DNA of 64,000 nucleotides from Paractinoplanes toevensis (GCF_018332695.1 NZ_BOQN01000067.1:62001-126000); one strand, 5' to 3'; counted from the stretch's first letter, positions 1-9,818 are shown. Translations and numbers: made by a program. Notes: generated by a model from the sequence alone, not told the origin.

Positions 1-2118
1 CAGCTCCGCGTATGCCTCGGCCGCGAAGAGATCCGCGCCGGCCCCGGCGAAATCGGCGGCGACCTGTCGCAGCCGCGGGATGTCGCCGGCCGCCAACGCT
101 CGCGCGTACTCCATTTTGGCGCGCAGATACATTCCCTGCGGCTGCGGTGCGCCGTCGGCCAGGGACGGATCAGCCATGCCCATCCGCGCCATTTCGTGCA
201 TGAGCATCGCGAGGTCTTTTCCGGCGCCCGCGGCCCGCGCCCGGCCGGCCGCTGCCGTGAGCACCTCGCGGGCTTGACGGCGGTCGCCGGCCAGGAAGGC
301 CGGCCAGGCCCTGGCCAGAGCTCCGGCCGGGTGGGCCGGCGCCGAGCCGGCGGCGACGTCGCCGGCCCGGCCGAGGTTGGCCAGTGCGATGGTCGCCCGG
401 ATCGCGACCTGCCCGTGCCACCGGGGCCACCCGAACTGGTCGTCGGTGTGAAACCGGAACAGTTCCAGCGCCCGCCGGGGCCGGCCACGTTCCAGCAGGG
501 CCACGCCGAGCGCGTACCCGAGCTGCTCCTCGAGCCGCATCCAGCCCTCGCCGATCGCCCGTTCGTAAGCGTGTTCGAGCAGGTCGACCGCGTCCACCAG
601 GCGGCCAAGATCCTGCAGCGCGGCGGCCCGCAGCTGCGGCAGCCAGTCGGCATGCAACGCGGTCACGCTCGCCCGGGACGCGGCGGGCAGGGCGCGATCG
701 CAGAGCGCGAGGGCGTCCTCGGGCCGGCCCATCCGCAGCAGGGCCGCGGTACCGAACGCGGCCGCCTCGGCGAAATCCGCACCGTTCTCATCCGCCAGCA
801 TCGGCTCGGCCAGCGCGACGACCGGGGCGAACTCGTTCCGGAAGAACGCCGCCATCAGCCCGAGCAGGCCGCTGTCCGGGCCGGAGGGGTCTTCGTCGCC
901 GCGGAGCAGGGCGATCCGGGCCCGTACCACGCCCAGCTCGGCCGCCTGCGGAAACGCTGCCTCGGCCGCGGTCAGCGCCTCGTCGGCCGCCGCCAGGTCG
1001 GCGGTCGAGACCAGCGACAGGATGTACGCCACAGCGGTACTCAGGTTGGGAAACGCCTGCCAGGCCACCGCGGTGAAGCGAACGGCGGCCCGCAGGTCGT
1101 GCGCGGCGGCCGCCTCATCCGCCGCCCGCAAAAGGTCGGCCTCGGCGACCGGCTCCCCGGTCTCCAGTCGCCACCCGATGATCCGGCGAAGGTCGCCGTC
1201 CGCGGGATACCGATCCAGCCAGGCGCGCAGATGAGCACGGCGGCGCAACGGCGGAAGGGTGCGCCGGATCAGATGGCCGACCAGCGGATGCGAGACACCC
1301 ACCGCATCCGCCGGCCCGACCTCGATGAGGCCCTCCTCTTCCAGCCGTTGCAGCAGCTCGGTCGTGAAGGCCACCTCCAGCAGGCCCAGCGGGGCGGGTT
1401 CCACCAGGGCCACCAGCTCCAGGACGGAACGCGAGGCGGGATCCTGGCGGTCCACCCGGCCGCGGATTAGCTCGCCGAGCGGCACCGACAGCGGCACCCG
1501 CTCGGCGAGCTTCCAACCGCCGGCCGAACCGGCCAGCCCATCCTGTTCGACGGCGGCCCGGGCCAACTCGCGCAGCAACGCGGGGTTGCCGGCGGAGAGC
1601 CGGGCCAGCCGCACGGCGGAGCTGTGCGCGAGCCGCTCGCTGACCATCGAGCAGGCCAGCCGCCGGGTGGCCACCGGGTCGAGCGGCCGGAGCTCGACCC
1701 GGTGCAGGTGGTCGTCCTTCCACAGCGCGGTCACCCCGGCCGGGACCGGCACGGCGGTGTCCACCGTGACCAGCACCCGGGCATGACGGTGGCGGGCGAC
1801 CTCCAGGAGCAGGCTCACCGACGCCGGATCCAGCAGGTGGGCGTCGTCGACGAAGACGACCGGGGTACGCCGGCCCGGATCTGGCTGCCGCAGCCGGCGG
1901 ATCGCCTCCGGCATCGAGGTCCCGGCGTCCACCACGCGATGGGTCGCGGCCAGCGCCTCGAGAACCTCGCGAGCCAGCCGGGTACGTCCCACCCCGCCCG
2001 CCCCGGCCAGCAGTGCACCGGCGTAGTAGCCGCCCTGGCCGAGGAGCCGGACCAGCCGGGAGAGCTCACTCTCCCGGCCGACCAGCGGTACCTGCTCCGG
2101 GGACAGCAGGCCGATCAT
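1..2118 (-). CDS. AAA-type ATPase regulator, probable LuxR/LAL (MalT-like) family, 3' end cut by window
   Basis: The minus-strand frame is open from 2265 to the window edge. It begins with a VGRE motif about 13 residues after the ATG at 2118. A Walker A-like GAGGVGRT follows, with Arg where Lys is expected, then a Walker B (VVFVDDAHLL), and then a long Ala/Leu-rich helical repeat region like the TPR-like middle of LAL regulators. The LuxR helix-turn-helix would lie C-terminally, outside the window, so the family call rests on the ATPase half. The chosen start, ATG 2118, has GAGG five bases upstream. TTG 2214 (GGAGA upstream) and ATG 2265 (no clear RBS) are in-frame alternatives. It is divergent from the secreted protein at 2389, with two identical-core palindromes between them, which suggests a local regulator-target pair. 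Confidence 0.75.
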   Translation of the reverse strand, partial: MIGLLSPEQVPLVGRESELSRLVRLLGQGGYYAGALLAGAGGVGRTRLAREVLEALAATHRVVDAGTSMPEAIRRLRQPDPGRRTPVVFVDDAHLLDPASVSLLLEVARHRHARVLVTVDTAVPVPAGVTALWKDDHLHRVELRPLDPVATRRLACSMVSERLAHSSAVRLARLSAGNPALLRELARAAVEQDGLAGSAGGWKLAERVPLSVPLGELIRGRVDRQDPASRSVLELVALVEPAPLGLLEVAFTTELLQRLEEEGLIEVGPADAVGVSHPLVGHLIRRTLPPLRRRAHLRAWLDRYPADGDLRRIIGWRLETGEPVAEADLLRAADEAAAAHDLRAAVRFTAVAWQAFPNLSTAVAYILSLVSTADLAAADEALTAAEAAFPQAAELGVVRARIALLRGDEDPSGPDSGLLGLMAAFFRNEFAPVVALAEPMLADENGADFAEAAAFGTAALLRMGRPEDALALCDRALPAASRASVTALHADWLPQLRAAALQDLGRLVDAVDLLEHAYERAIGEGWMRLEEQLGYALGVALLERGRPRRALELFRFHTDDQFGWPRWHGQVAIRATIALANLGRAGDVAAGSAPAHPAGALARAWPAFLAGDRRQAREVLTAAAGRARAAGAGKDLAMLMHEMARMGMADPSLADGAPQPQGMYLRAKMEYARALAAGDIPRLRQVAADFAGAGADLFAAEAYAEL

Positions 2119-2264
2119 CGGGGCCTCGGTGGTGCCGGCCCGGTCGAACAACTTCGCACGCGTCAGGGGGCACTCCGCCGTATCCGGCCGGCCTCCCGGG
2201 TTCTGTCCAGTCAACTCGCTCTCCGTTCGAGATCCGAGTCTGTGGGCGGAACGGCCGGCGCCCA

Positions 2265-2281
2265 TGAGTAATCACTACTCA
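2265..2281. promoter_or_regulatory. 17-bp palindrome, putative operator (copy 1)
   Basis: Perfect 6-bp arms TGAGTA and TACTCA flank five bases. The site overlaps an in-frame ATG of the minus-strand regulator and lies in the divergent intergenic region. A second copy starts 38 bp away. Function as an operator is inferred. Confidence 0.6.
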
Positions 2282-2302
2282 TCCGGTTCAGGCCGCACCG
2301 AT

Positions 2303-2319
2303 TGAGTAGCGACTACTCA
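2303..2319. promoter_or_regulatory. 17-bp palindrome, putative operator (copy 2)
   Basis: The arms TGAGTA/TACTCA and the 5-bp spacer length match the site at 2265. It lies 70 bp upstream of the start of the secreted protein at 2389, so a dimeric regulator could bind both copies and affect both divergent genes. Confidence 0.6.
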
Positions 2320-2388
2320 GGGTTCGCGTCGTTCGCGGTGTTTCGCTGGCCACCGGAAACACGCGAACTCTCAGGAGGAATCACAGCG

Positions 2389-4149
2389 ATGCCGGTGACA
2401 AGAAAGAGGCGGCTGCTCAGTGCGGTCGTCCCGGTGGTGGCGGCGGTGCTGATCGGCGTGGGCCTCGTGCCCGCGCGAGCCGGCGTGGGCGACACCCTGT
2501 CGGCGTACGGCGGCTACCTCTCGACGGCCTACAACATCTACAACAAGCTGCTGGGCAACGAGGTCTCGGTCGCCGACGCGCTGGAGCAGATCACCGCCCA
2601 GATAGAACAGGTCCGGACCGAGGTCCTCGCCGAGGTCGGCCGGCTCGCGGCCGGTCAGGTCAAGTCCTGCACCGAGGACGCGGTGATCAACCTCGACGAC
2701 CTCGACAAGTACAGCCCGGACGTGTCCCAGCAGTTCGCCCTGAACGCAACCAAGTGCGTGACCGATGCCAAGGCCGGGATCAGCGGCGTGTCCGAGCTGG
2801 CGGCGGCGGACGTCATGGGGACGGCGCTCAATGCGATCGGCCCGATCGCGCTGATCGCCCGCGCCCACGCCGGACTGAGCACCGGCGCACTGCGCCAGAG
2901 CCTGATCATCGCCAACCAGCAGTACCTCGCACGGATCACCCCGAAGCACGAGTACGTCCTGTGGTGGGGAGACGGCTACACCGAATACAGCACCATGGGT
3001 AAGTGGTACGCGGGCTCCCGGGGTTACGACGGCACCGTCCGGACCGATCCCAGCCGCATCTACAAGATCCCGTTCAAGGAGCCGCTCGTTGTCGGCAAAA
3101 CCCCGGTGGTGGCCGACGGCGCCCCGCAGCTGGACTGGTCCGGCACGGACACGCAGGTCCTGGAGGCGATGAGCAAGGGCGCCCCGATCGCTCGCGCCGT
3201 CCTGCCGCAACTCCAGCTGATGGACACCCCGACCGTGGCCGCCCGCTTCCAGTCGGCCGGGCACGGCTTGGCGGTCAGCTCGGTTTCCGGCGTGACCGAG
3301 CAGCTCACCCAGCAGATGGCGGCCAACTCCACCCCGGCGGTCGCGGCCCTGCCCACCGGTGGATTCGTCACGGCCTTTCAGGCGCCGGACAACAACCTCG
3401 CGTTCGTCTCGCCGACCGGCGCGGTGAGCGGTCTGGGGCTCGGTATGGCGGCCGGGACCAGCCCGAGCATCGCGGTTTTGCCGGACGGATCCTGGACGAT
3501 CGCGTTCATCGCCAACAACGGCCGCCTGTGGACCCGCTCCGCCAACGGCACCGGCGGCCCGGTCGGCCCCGGCGCCGGCCTCCTCGCCGACGACGGCAGC
3601 AGCCCGGCGATCAGCGTGAATGCGCTGGGCGGCTGGGTGATCGCCTACCAGTCGGCCGAGCATCTGCTGGTCACCGTCACCTCGTCGGGTGCCGTCACGA
3701 GCAGCGGCCTGGGCATGGACCACACCGCCACCCCGGCGGTGACCCGGTATCTGCCCGGCGGGTTCAAGGTGGCGTTCCGGGACTCGCACGACGGCCTGTG
3801 GACGTACGACCCGATCACCGGCGGCACCGACCTCAAGCGGACCATGGACCCGAACGGAAACCCGGCGATCACCACGCTTTCCGACGGAAAGACCGAGATT
3901 GCGTACGGAACCAGCGACTACCTGCTGGCCACCGTCTCCCCGGCCGGCGCCGTCGCCAGTGTCGGACTCGGCATCGTCCCCGGCACCAGCCCCGCCATCA
4001 CCGCAACGGCCGGTGGCGCGTTCGTCATCGTCGCCCAGGGCCAGGACGGCCATGCCTGGCAGTACCCGTCAACGACCGGAATCGGCGTCCAGCTCAACCT
4101 GACCCTGGACCGCTACTCCAGCCCGGCCGTCACAGCGTCGGCCGGCTGA
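2389..4149 (+). CDS. secreted protein with helical N-terminal domain and seven-repeat propeller-like C-terminal half
   Basis: 586 aa. ATG 2389 is preceded by AGGAGG and starts a classic Sec signal peptide (basic MPVTRKRR, hydrophobic core, cleavage near ARA-GV around residue 31). Residues about 35-180 are helical and contain two Cys. From about residue 279 to the end there are about seven imperfect repeats of about 44 residues, each starting SPAI/TPAV, with a GGFxxAF core and often ending GLGM. A partial SPAV strand at the very C-terminus could close the ring. This pattern fits an extracellular beta-propeller with lectin-like or carbohydrate-binding folds, but I recognise no catalytic motif and do not assign a ligand. 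It is divergent from the ATPase regulator and may be its target. Confidence 0.75.
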   Translation: MPVTRKRRLLSAVVPVVAAVLIGVGLVPARAGVGDTLSAYGGYLSTAYNIYNKLLGNEVSVADALEQITAQIEQVRTEVLAEVGRLAAGQVKSCTEDAVINLDDLDKYSPDVSQQFALNATKCVTDAKAGISGVSELAAADVMGTALNAIGPIALIARAHAGLSTGALRQSLIIANQQYLARITPKHEYVLWWGDGYTEYSTMGKWYAGSRGYDGTVRTDPSRIYKIPFKEPLVVGKTPVVADGAPQLDWSGTDTQVLEAMSKGAPIARAVLPQLQLMDTPTVAARFQSAGHGLAVSSVSGVTEQLTQQMAANSTPAVAALPTGGFVTAFQAPDNNLAFVSPTGAVSGLGLGMAAGTSPSIAVLPDGSWTIAFIANNGRLWTRSANGTGGPVGPGAGLLADDGSSPAISVNALGGWVIAYQSAEHLLVTVTSSGAVTSSGLGMDHTATPAVTRYLPGGFKVAFRDSHDGLWTYDPITGGTDLKRTMDPNGNPAITTLSDGKTEIAYGTSDYLLATVSPAGAVASVGLGIVPGTSPAITATAGGAFVIVAQGQDGHAWQYPSTTGIGVQLNLTLDRYSSPAVTASAG

Positions 4150-4844
4150 GACGTTCATCGGCCTGTCCGACCGAAGACGGACCAGGATCTACAGACCCGT
4201 GCCGGCTGCGGCCCAGCCAGTCCTGGGCAGCAGCCGGCCGCCGGCCTCGGCGTCGATCTTCCTCACCCGTCGACTCAACCGGAGTGCCCAGGTTGACGCT
4301 GTCAACCTGGGATGCCCGCCGGGCCCGGCTCGGGGCCGCCTGGCAAACGGCCAACGTTTCAGGGCGGAGTCGTTGTCTTCTGGGACGACCCAGCGGTCTG
4401 ACCGATCACGCGCCCGCACCGTCGCGGCGAGGCGACGGCCAAGCACGGCGACTTCTTGCTCGCCGGTCGACAGCTGCTGCAGGTTCGCCAAAGCCATGGC
4501 CGACAGATCAGGCGCCAGCCGCAATCGCGGTCATCGTGAAGGCTCGAGCCGAAGTTCCAGCCAAGATCCCTACCCTCGCCGACCGTCGCCTCGGCAAGTA
4601 GCGATGGCTGGCCTAGAAATCATGCGCTTACCAGCGCAAACGTTCTGAGCGCGGAGTTCGCGGCCGAAGGTCGAACCGATGGCCACCCGTTTACCGGTGG
4701 GGCGCTGTTGTTTCGCGCTCCTGATGGCCCCTGACCTGGTCGTATGCGAACGCATGGAGCACGCACCAGGGCTGGAGACAGGGGGCTGGGCGCGCAGCGG
4801 CTTGAGTTTACGGGCGAGAGTTTCCGCAGGTCAGGATCCGTTTG
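4150..4844. other. gene-free stretch between the secreted protein and tRNA-Thr
   Basis: I see no frame with recognisable protein content on either strand. The largest open frames are low-complexity, Arg-rich artefacts of high G+C. The stretch contains one long perfect inverted repeat (4287-4311) and nothing else I can name. Confidence 0.6.
4287..4311. repeat. perfect inverted repeat, 11-bp arms with 3-bp centre
   Basis: The arms CCCAGGTTGAC and GTCAACCTGGG enclose GCT. No T-run follows, so it does not look like an intrinsic terminator. It may be a protein-binding site or the remnant of an element end. Confidence 0.7.
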
Positions 4845-4918
4845 AGCCCCCGGTCGGGATCGAACCGACGACCTCCCGTTTACAAGACGGGTGCTCTGGC
4901 CATCTGAGCTACAGGGGC
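4845..4918 (-). tRNA. tRNA-Thr (anticodon UGU)
   Basis: A complete cloverleaf reads on the minus strand. The acceptor stem GCCCCTG pairs with CGGGGGC (one G-U). The D-arm begins TAGCTCAGATGG. The anticodon stem CCCGT/ACGGG encloses loop CTTGTAA, giving anticodon TGT. The T-arm has the loop TTCGATC. CCA is not encoded. The gene is 74 nt. Confidence 0.95.
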
Positions 4919-4968
4919 GTGTGCGGGAAGCATAACGTCCTGAATCCTGGTGGCCGCCTTGGCAGGTC

Positions 4969-4986
4969 ACGTAAAACGGTTTACGT
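4969..4986. promoter_or_regulatory. LacI-type operator-like palindrome upstream of msiK
   Basis: ACGTAAA and TTTACGT, 7-bp perfect arms, flank ACGG. The A/T-rich outer arms and CG centre resemble LacI/GalR-family operators. It lies 68 bp upstream of the ABC ATPase start, in the likely promoter. The regulator is not in this window. Confidence 0.55.
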
Positions 4987-5053
4987 TTACACAGCTGTTT
5001 CCACTCGGATCGTCCGGCACGTTCCTGCCGGTGGAAAGGAAGTTGGTTTCACC

Positions 5054-6139
<1,086 letters not shown>

Positions 6140-6150
6140 CGCAGCTCTGG

Positions 6151-6186
6151 AAACCGGGCGGTCCCTGACGGGGCCGCCCGGTTTTT
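6151..6186 (+). terminator. intrinsic terminator after msiK
   Basis: A 14-bp GC-rich stem (AACCGGGCGGTCCC against GGGGCCGCCCGGTT, one wobble) with a TGAC loop is followed by a run of T. It sits between convergent genes and may serve both directions. Confidence 0.85.
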
Positions 6187-6187
6187 G

Positions 6188-9100
6188 CTATCCCGCGAAC
6201 TGCTGCAGCACGAAGTTCTCGTCGGCCACGCAGGCCAGCATCGACGTGTTCCAGGCGCAGGTGTCGGAGCGGATGGCGTTGAGCGAGCCGAGCGGCACCG
6301 CCTGATCGCCGAGGTGCCGGCCGGCGAGCGCCGGGTCGCTGGGCGAGAGGCTCAGCGCCTTGGAGAACTCGAGCAGGTTGCCGCCGTCGAGCCGGGCCGC
6401 TTCCCCGGTGTGCGTCCAGATCCGCTTGCCGGTGCCGTCGATCAGCGTGGTCTCGGGCACCGTGGTGGTGACCAGGACGGCCTCGCCGACCGGGATGATC
6501 GTGTCGACGTTGGCCAGCTTGTACCGCCAGACCACGGTGTCGTCCTCGGCGGCCACGTCCAGCGCGACGACGGTGGTGGTCTTCGCGTCGTACGAGATCT
6601 CCTCGTCGAAGCAGACCCGGTCGTCGCCGCAGGGTGTGACGTCCTTCATCTCGCTGTCGGCCGCCTGGGTCGTGTAGACCACCTTCGGTTCGCCCAGTTT
6701 GTCCAGCCGGTAGGAGAGAATTCGCTGGTCGTCGGGCTGCAGCACGATGAGCCGGCCGTTGTGCGCGACCACCTCGTCCTTCGGTTCGGCCACGTTCTGC
6801 CGGGAGGTCAGGATCTTCCCGGTGTTCGCGTCGATCACCCGGGCCGACTTGTCGGCACCGATCTGCACGATCCGCGGGTCGTCGGCGAGGTCGGGCTCGT
6901 AAGGGCGGCCGAACACGGTGGCCGGCCCGCCGAGATCCTTCGGCGTGGTCACGGTGAGCACCTTGGTGTCGGTGGTCAGGGTGCTCACCGGGTCGGCCTG
7001 GGACCAGCGCTGGCTGCCGTCGGTGAGTTTGACCCCGATCAGCCGCTTGCCGGCCCGGTCGGCGATCACCGCGGAGTCCCCGGCGAAGAACACTTCGTCT
7101 TCCTGTTCGAGGGTGCGCTGCCAGAGCAGGTTGCCGTGGTCGGCACCGAGGACGACCAGCCGTCGCCGATAGTCGTTCGCCGAGTCCAGATCGGTGAACA
7201 GCGCCACCCCGACGGGCAGCGGCACCATCGATTTCCAGCGGGTCGCGGTGCCGGCTTCCCGGCTGGTCCAGGTGGGCTTTGTCGCGTTCAACCGGATTGC
7301 CACCACGCCCACCGCGCCGTTGCTCGTGGAGTCGGAGCTGGCGAAATAGGCCCGGTCGCGGTAAATCTCCGCATCGGACCAGTCGGAGGTGACCGGCACG
7401 AGCGGCGTGATCACCCGCGGCTCACTGAGCGGGTGATAGTCGAGGGCCCGATACTCGGGCCAGAAAACCCAGGCCAGGACGGCACCGGCGGCAAGGACGA
7501 CGGTCACGGCCGAGGCAATGAAGATGTACGCCCTACGCCGGCGTCCCGTGGTTCGGGCGCCGGCTTCCGGCTTGGTCGCGCCCGCCGGCCCGGCGCCGGG
7601 CGGCGTGCGGGGTTGCGACGCCGCGGTCCCGGGCCAGGCCGGGCTCTGCGGCTGCGGGTTGTGGTGCTGCTGGTTGTGGTGCGGCGGATAGCCCGGCGAG
7701 GTGGGCGCCGCGACGTAGGGCGGCGAGGACGGCGTCGGCGCGGGCGTCGAGGGCCCGACGATCGGGTCGGCCGCGGTCGGCAGGGCGGCCGCCTCACCGG
7801 TGGCCCAGGGGTCGACGGGCGCGGCCCGCAGCCGCTCGTCGGTCTCCTCCTCGGGCGGCGCGGCCTGCGTAGGCGGCCCGGACTGCGGGGGCCCGGACTG
7901 CGGGGGCGCCGAGGTGGGCGCGGCCGGCTCGGCGCGCGTGTCGGTGATCGGCGGCGGCGAGTCCTGCCGAGTGGCCGGCGTCGGCGTCGGAGTGGCCGAG
8001 GTAGCCAGCCCGGCCGCAAACTTCACCGGCTCTGCTTGAGCGCCCGCGGATCCGCCTGCCGCGGCCTCAGCCGTGCCCGGCCTGGGCTGTGCGGGTGTGG
8101 GTGCTGGGGTGGCCTGGGCGGCGGCGATGATCGCGCCCTCGGCGACCGGCAGCTCGGGCTGCTCGAGGACGGTGGGGGCGATGCCCAGTTCGCTGTGCAG
8201 CAGGCGGGCCACCAGCGGGATCCGGGACGAGCCGCCGACCAGGAACAATCCCGCCAGGTCGGCCGGTTTCAGGCCGGCCGCCGCGATCACCTCGGCCGCC
8301 TCGGACACTCCGCGTCGCACCAGTGGGTCGGCCGCCGCCTCCAGCTCGTCGCGGGTGAGGTGCACCGCGTGCTCCACGCCGGGCACCGGCACCGGCGCGA
8401 ACGAGCTGCGGGACAGCATCTCCTTGGCGCCGCGCACGTCGTCCCAGAACCGGCGGCGGGCCCGCCACTCGGCCAGCGTGGTCGGCTCGGTGAGCCGCTG
8501 CCACGCGGCCGGCTCGCCCCCGGCCAGGGATTTGCCGAGGTGGTCGACGAGTGCCGCGTCGATGTCGAGCCCGCCCAGGTCGTCGGCCCCGCCCGAGGCG
8601 GTCACCACGAAGCTGCCCTGGTCGGCGCGCACCACGGCCACGTCGAGCGTGCCGCCGCCGAGGTCGAAGACGGCGAGTGAGGAACCGGCCGGGACCGGCC
8701 GGCGCAGCACCTCGGCGAAGTAGCGCGCGGCCGCGACCGGCTCAGGCACCAGCCGGGTCTCGGCCGGCCAGCCGGCCCGGGTGAGCGCCTCGCCGAGCAC
8801 CGCCCGGCGGCGGGCGCCCCAGGCGGCCGGGAAGGTCAGGATGGCCGGCGGCAGGAACCCGGTGGTGGCCACGGCTTCCCGGGCGACGGCGCCGAGCAGG
8901 GCCGCGAAGAGGTCGGCGACCGGAATGCTCTGGTCGGAGCCGAGCAGCACGGTGCCGTCGTCGACGTGGCGTTTCGGGTTGGGCTCGAGCCGGGCCGGGT
9001 CGGCGTGCCCGAGCCGCAGCGCGTCGGTGCCGACGTGCAGCCGGCCGGTGGTGTCCAGATAGACCGCGGAGGGCAGGAGCGGCTGACCGTCGAAGAGTAG

Positions 9101-9193
9101 AGGCCGGGTGCGCCCGTCGGGATGGCGCAGCATCGCCACCGTGTGCGATGTGCCCAGGTCAACCCCGAGCACGAAGCCATCGGTATCGGTCAC
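6188..9193 (-). CDS. Hsp70-family ATPase fused through a TM segment to an extracytoplasmic PQQ-like propeller
   Basis: 1,001 aa. The N-terminal 360 residues are an Hsp70/actin-fold ATPase: phosphate-1 motif VDLGTSHT at 11-18, phosphate-2 FDLGGGTLD at 176-184, adenosine motif LVGGSSRIP at 318-326, plus EPVAAARYF. The usual substrate-binding domain is absent. Residues 360-550 are a Pro/Ala/Gln-rich linker. A single TM helix (about 555-577) follows a GRRRR stop. The last 420 residues resemble PQQ-like/WD propeller repeats (LLWQRTL, RWSQADP, VVWRYKL) with Cys pairs near CGDDRVC and in the last 30 residues, which fits an oxidising exterior. A cytoplasmic ATPase coupled to an external sensor domain is the likely topology. 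Function unknown. Confidence 0.85.
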   Translation of the reverse strand: MTDTDGFVLGVDLGTSHTVAMLRHPDGRTRPLLFDGQPLLPSAVYLDTTGRLHVGTDALRLGHADPARLEPNPKRHVDDGTVLLGSDQSIPVADLFAALLGAVAREAVATTGFLPPAILTFPAAWGARRRAVLGEALTRAGWPAETRLVPEPVAAARYFAEVLRRPVPAGSSLAVFDLGGGTLDVAVVRADQGSFVVTASGGADDLGGLDIDAALVDHLGKSLAGGEPAAWQRLTEPTTLAEWRARRRFWDDVRGAKEMLSRSSFAPVPVPGVEHAVHLTRDELEAAADPLVRRGVSEAAEVIAAAGLKPADLAGLFLVGGSSRIPLVARLLHSELGIAPTVLEQPELPVAEGAIIAAAQATPAPTPAQPRPGTAEAAAGGSAGAQAEPVKFAAGLATSATPTPTPATRQDSPPPITDTRAEPAAPTSAPPQSGPPQSGPPTQAAPPEEETDERLRAAPVDPWATGEAAALPTAADPIVGPSTPAPTPSSPPYVAAPTSPGYPPHHNQQHHNPQPQSPAWPGTAASQPRTPPGAGPAGATKPEAGARTTGRRRRAYIFIASAVTVVLAAGAVLAWVFWPEYRALDYHPLSEPRVITPLVPVTSDWSDAEIYRDRAYFASSDSTSNGAVGVVAIRLNATKPTWTSREAGTATRWKSMVPLPVGVALFTDLDSANDYRRRLVVLGADHGNLLWQRTLEQEDEVFFAGDSAVIADRAGKRLIGVKLTDGSQRWSQADPVSTLTTDTKVLTVTTPKDLGGPATVFGRPYEPDLADDPRIVQIGADKSARVIDANTGKILTSRQNVAEPKDEVVAHNGRLIVLQPDDQRILSYRLDKLGEPKVVYTTQAADSEMKDVTPCGDDRVCFDEEISYDAKTTTVVALDVAAEDDTVVWRYKLANVDTIIPVGEAVLVTTTVPETTLIDGTGKRIWTHTGEAARLDGGNLLEFSKALSLSPSDPALAGRHLGDQAVPLGSLNAIRSDTCAWNTSMLACVADENFVLQQFAG

Positions 9194-9221
9194 GCTGCCC
9201 CCTCACCCCTCGGCCGTCATG

Positions 9222-9761
9222 CTACGACCCGGGTACGACGGTTCCGGCGGGGCGCAGGCCCGCGAAGACGATGGCGAGGGTGTCCCGCTGCAACGACGGC
9301 GACCATCCGCCCCGCAACGCACCCTGGCAGACCGCGACGAGCAACGCCATCACCTCGTCCGGTCCGATTTCGGGGCGCACCTCGCCGGCTTCCCGGGCGC
9401 GGGTGAGCAGCCCGGCGACGACCGCGTGGAACTGGGCGATCGACTCGGCGACCTCGAGGTGTGGCAGCAGGTCGATGACCGAGCGCCGGGCGGCGGCCGA
9501 TGCGACCAGGTCGGTGAAGACGCCGAACAGGGTCGCGTCCGGAGCGGCCACCCGCGCGGCCAGGCCGGCCAGGGTGTCCTTCATGATCGCGGCGAGCAGG
9601 TCGGCCTTGGTCGGGAAGTGCCGGAAGACCGTGCCGATCGCGACGCCGGCCTCGGCGGCTACCTGCTCGGTGGAGGCCGAGGCGCCCTGTTCGGCGAAGA
9701 CCCGGGCGGCGACCTCGAGGATCTTGGCGCGGTTGCGGACGGCGTCAGCCCGTGGCGACAT
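9222..9761 (-). CDS. TetR-family transcriptional repressor
   Basis: 179 aa. The N-terminal helix-turn-helix reads ILEVAARVFAEQG, then VAAEAGVAIGTVFRHFPTK, typical of TetR/AcrR. The C-terminal half is a helical ligand domain (SBP-like). Start ATG 9761 (GGGAG upstream) is preferred to the upstream ATG 9812, because 9812 would place two operator palindromes inside the gene. It is divergent from the SnoaL-like gene at 9837, with both palindromes between them, so autoregulation plus control of that gene is likely. Confidence 0.9.
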   Translation of the reverse strand: MSPRADAVRNRAKILEVAARVFAEQGASASTEQVAAEAGVAIGTVFRHFPTKADLLAAIMKDTLAGLAARVAAPDATLFGVFTDLVASAAARRSVIDLLPHLEVAESIAQFHAVVAGLLTRAREAGEVRPEIGPDEVMALLVAVCQGALRGGWSPSLQRDTLAIVFAGLRPAGTVVPGS

Positions 9762-9781
9762 GGACACTCCCGTTGACAAGA

Positions 9782-9795
9782 TGAGTCGCGACTCA
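9782..9795. promoter_or_regulatory. TetR operator-like palindrome, copy 1
   Basis: TGAGTCGCGACTCA is a perfect 14-bp palindrome, and the flanking A/T extends it to 16 bp. It lies 20 bp upstream of the tetR start. Confidence 0.7.
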
Positions 9796-9804
9796 TAATT
9801 TACC

Positions 9805-9818
9805 TGAGTCATGACTCA
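9805..9818. promoter_or_regulatory. TetR operator-like palindrome, copy 2
   Basis: TGAGTCATGACTCA is a perfect 14-bp palindrome with the same arms (TGAGTC/GACTCA) as the copy 23 bp away. It lies just upstream of the RBS of the gene at 9837. Confidence 0.7.

Noticed and set aside
2371..4053. Minus-strand open frame over the secreted propeller gene
   Set aside because: The Gly/Arg/Asp/Val-rich reading has no recognisable fold, while the plus strand has RBS, signal peptide and internal repeats.
4189..4648. Overlapping small open frames on both strands in the gene-free tract
   Set aside because: Neither shows an RBS, conserved motif or codon bias.
4740..4918. Phage or island attachment site at tRNA-Thr
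   Set aside because: No integrase is nearby and no second copy of the tRNA 3' end was seen in the window.
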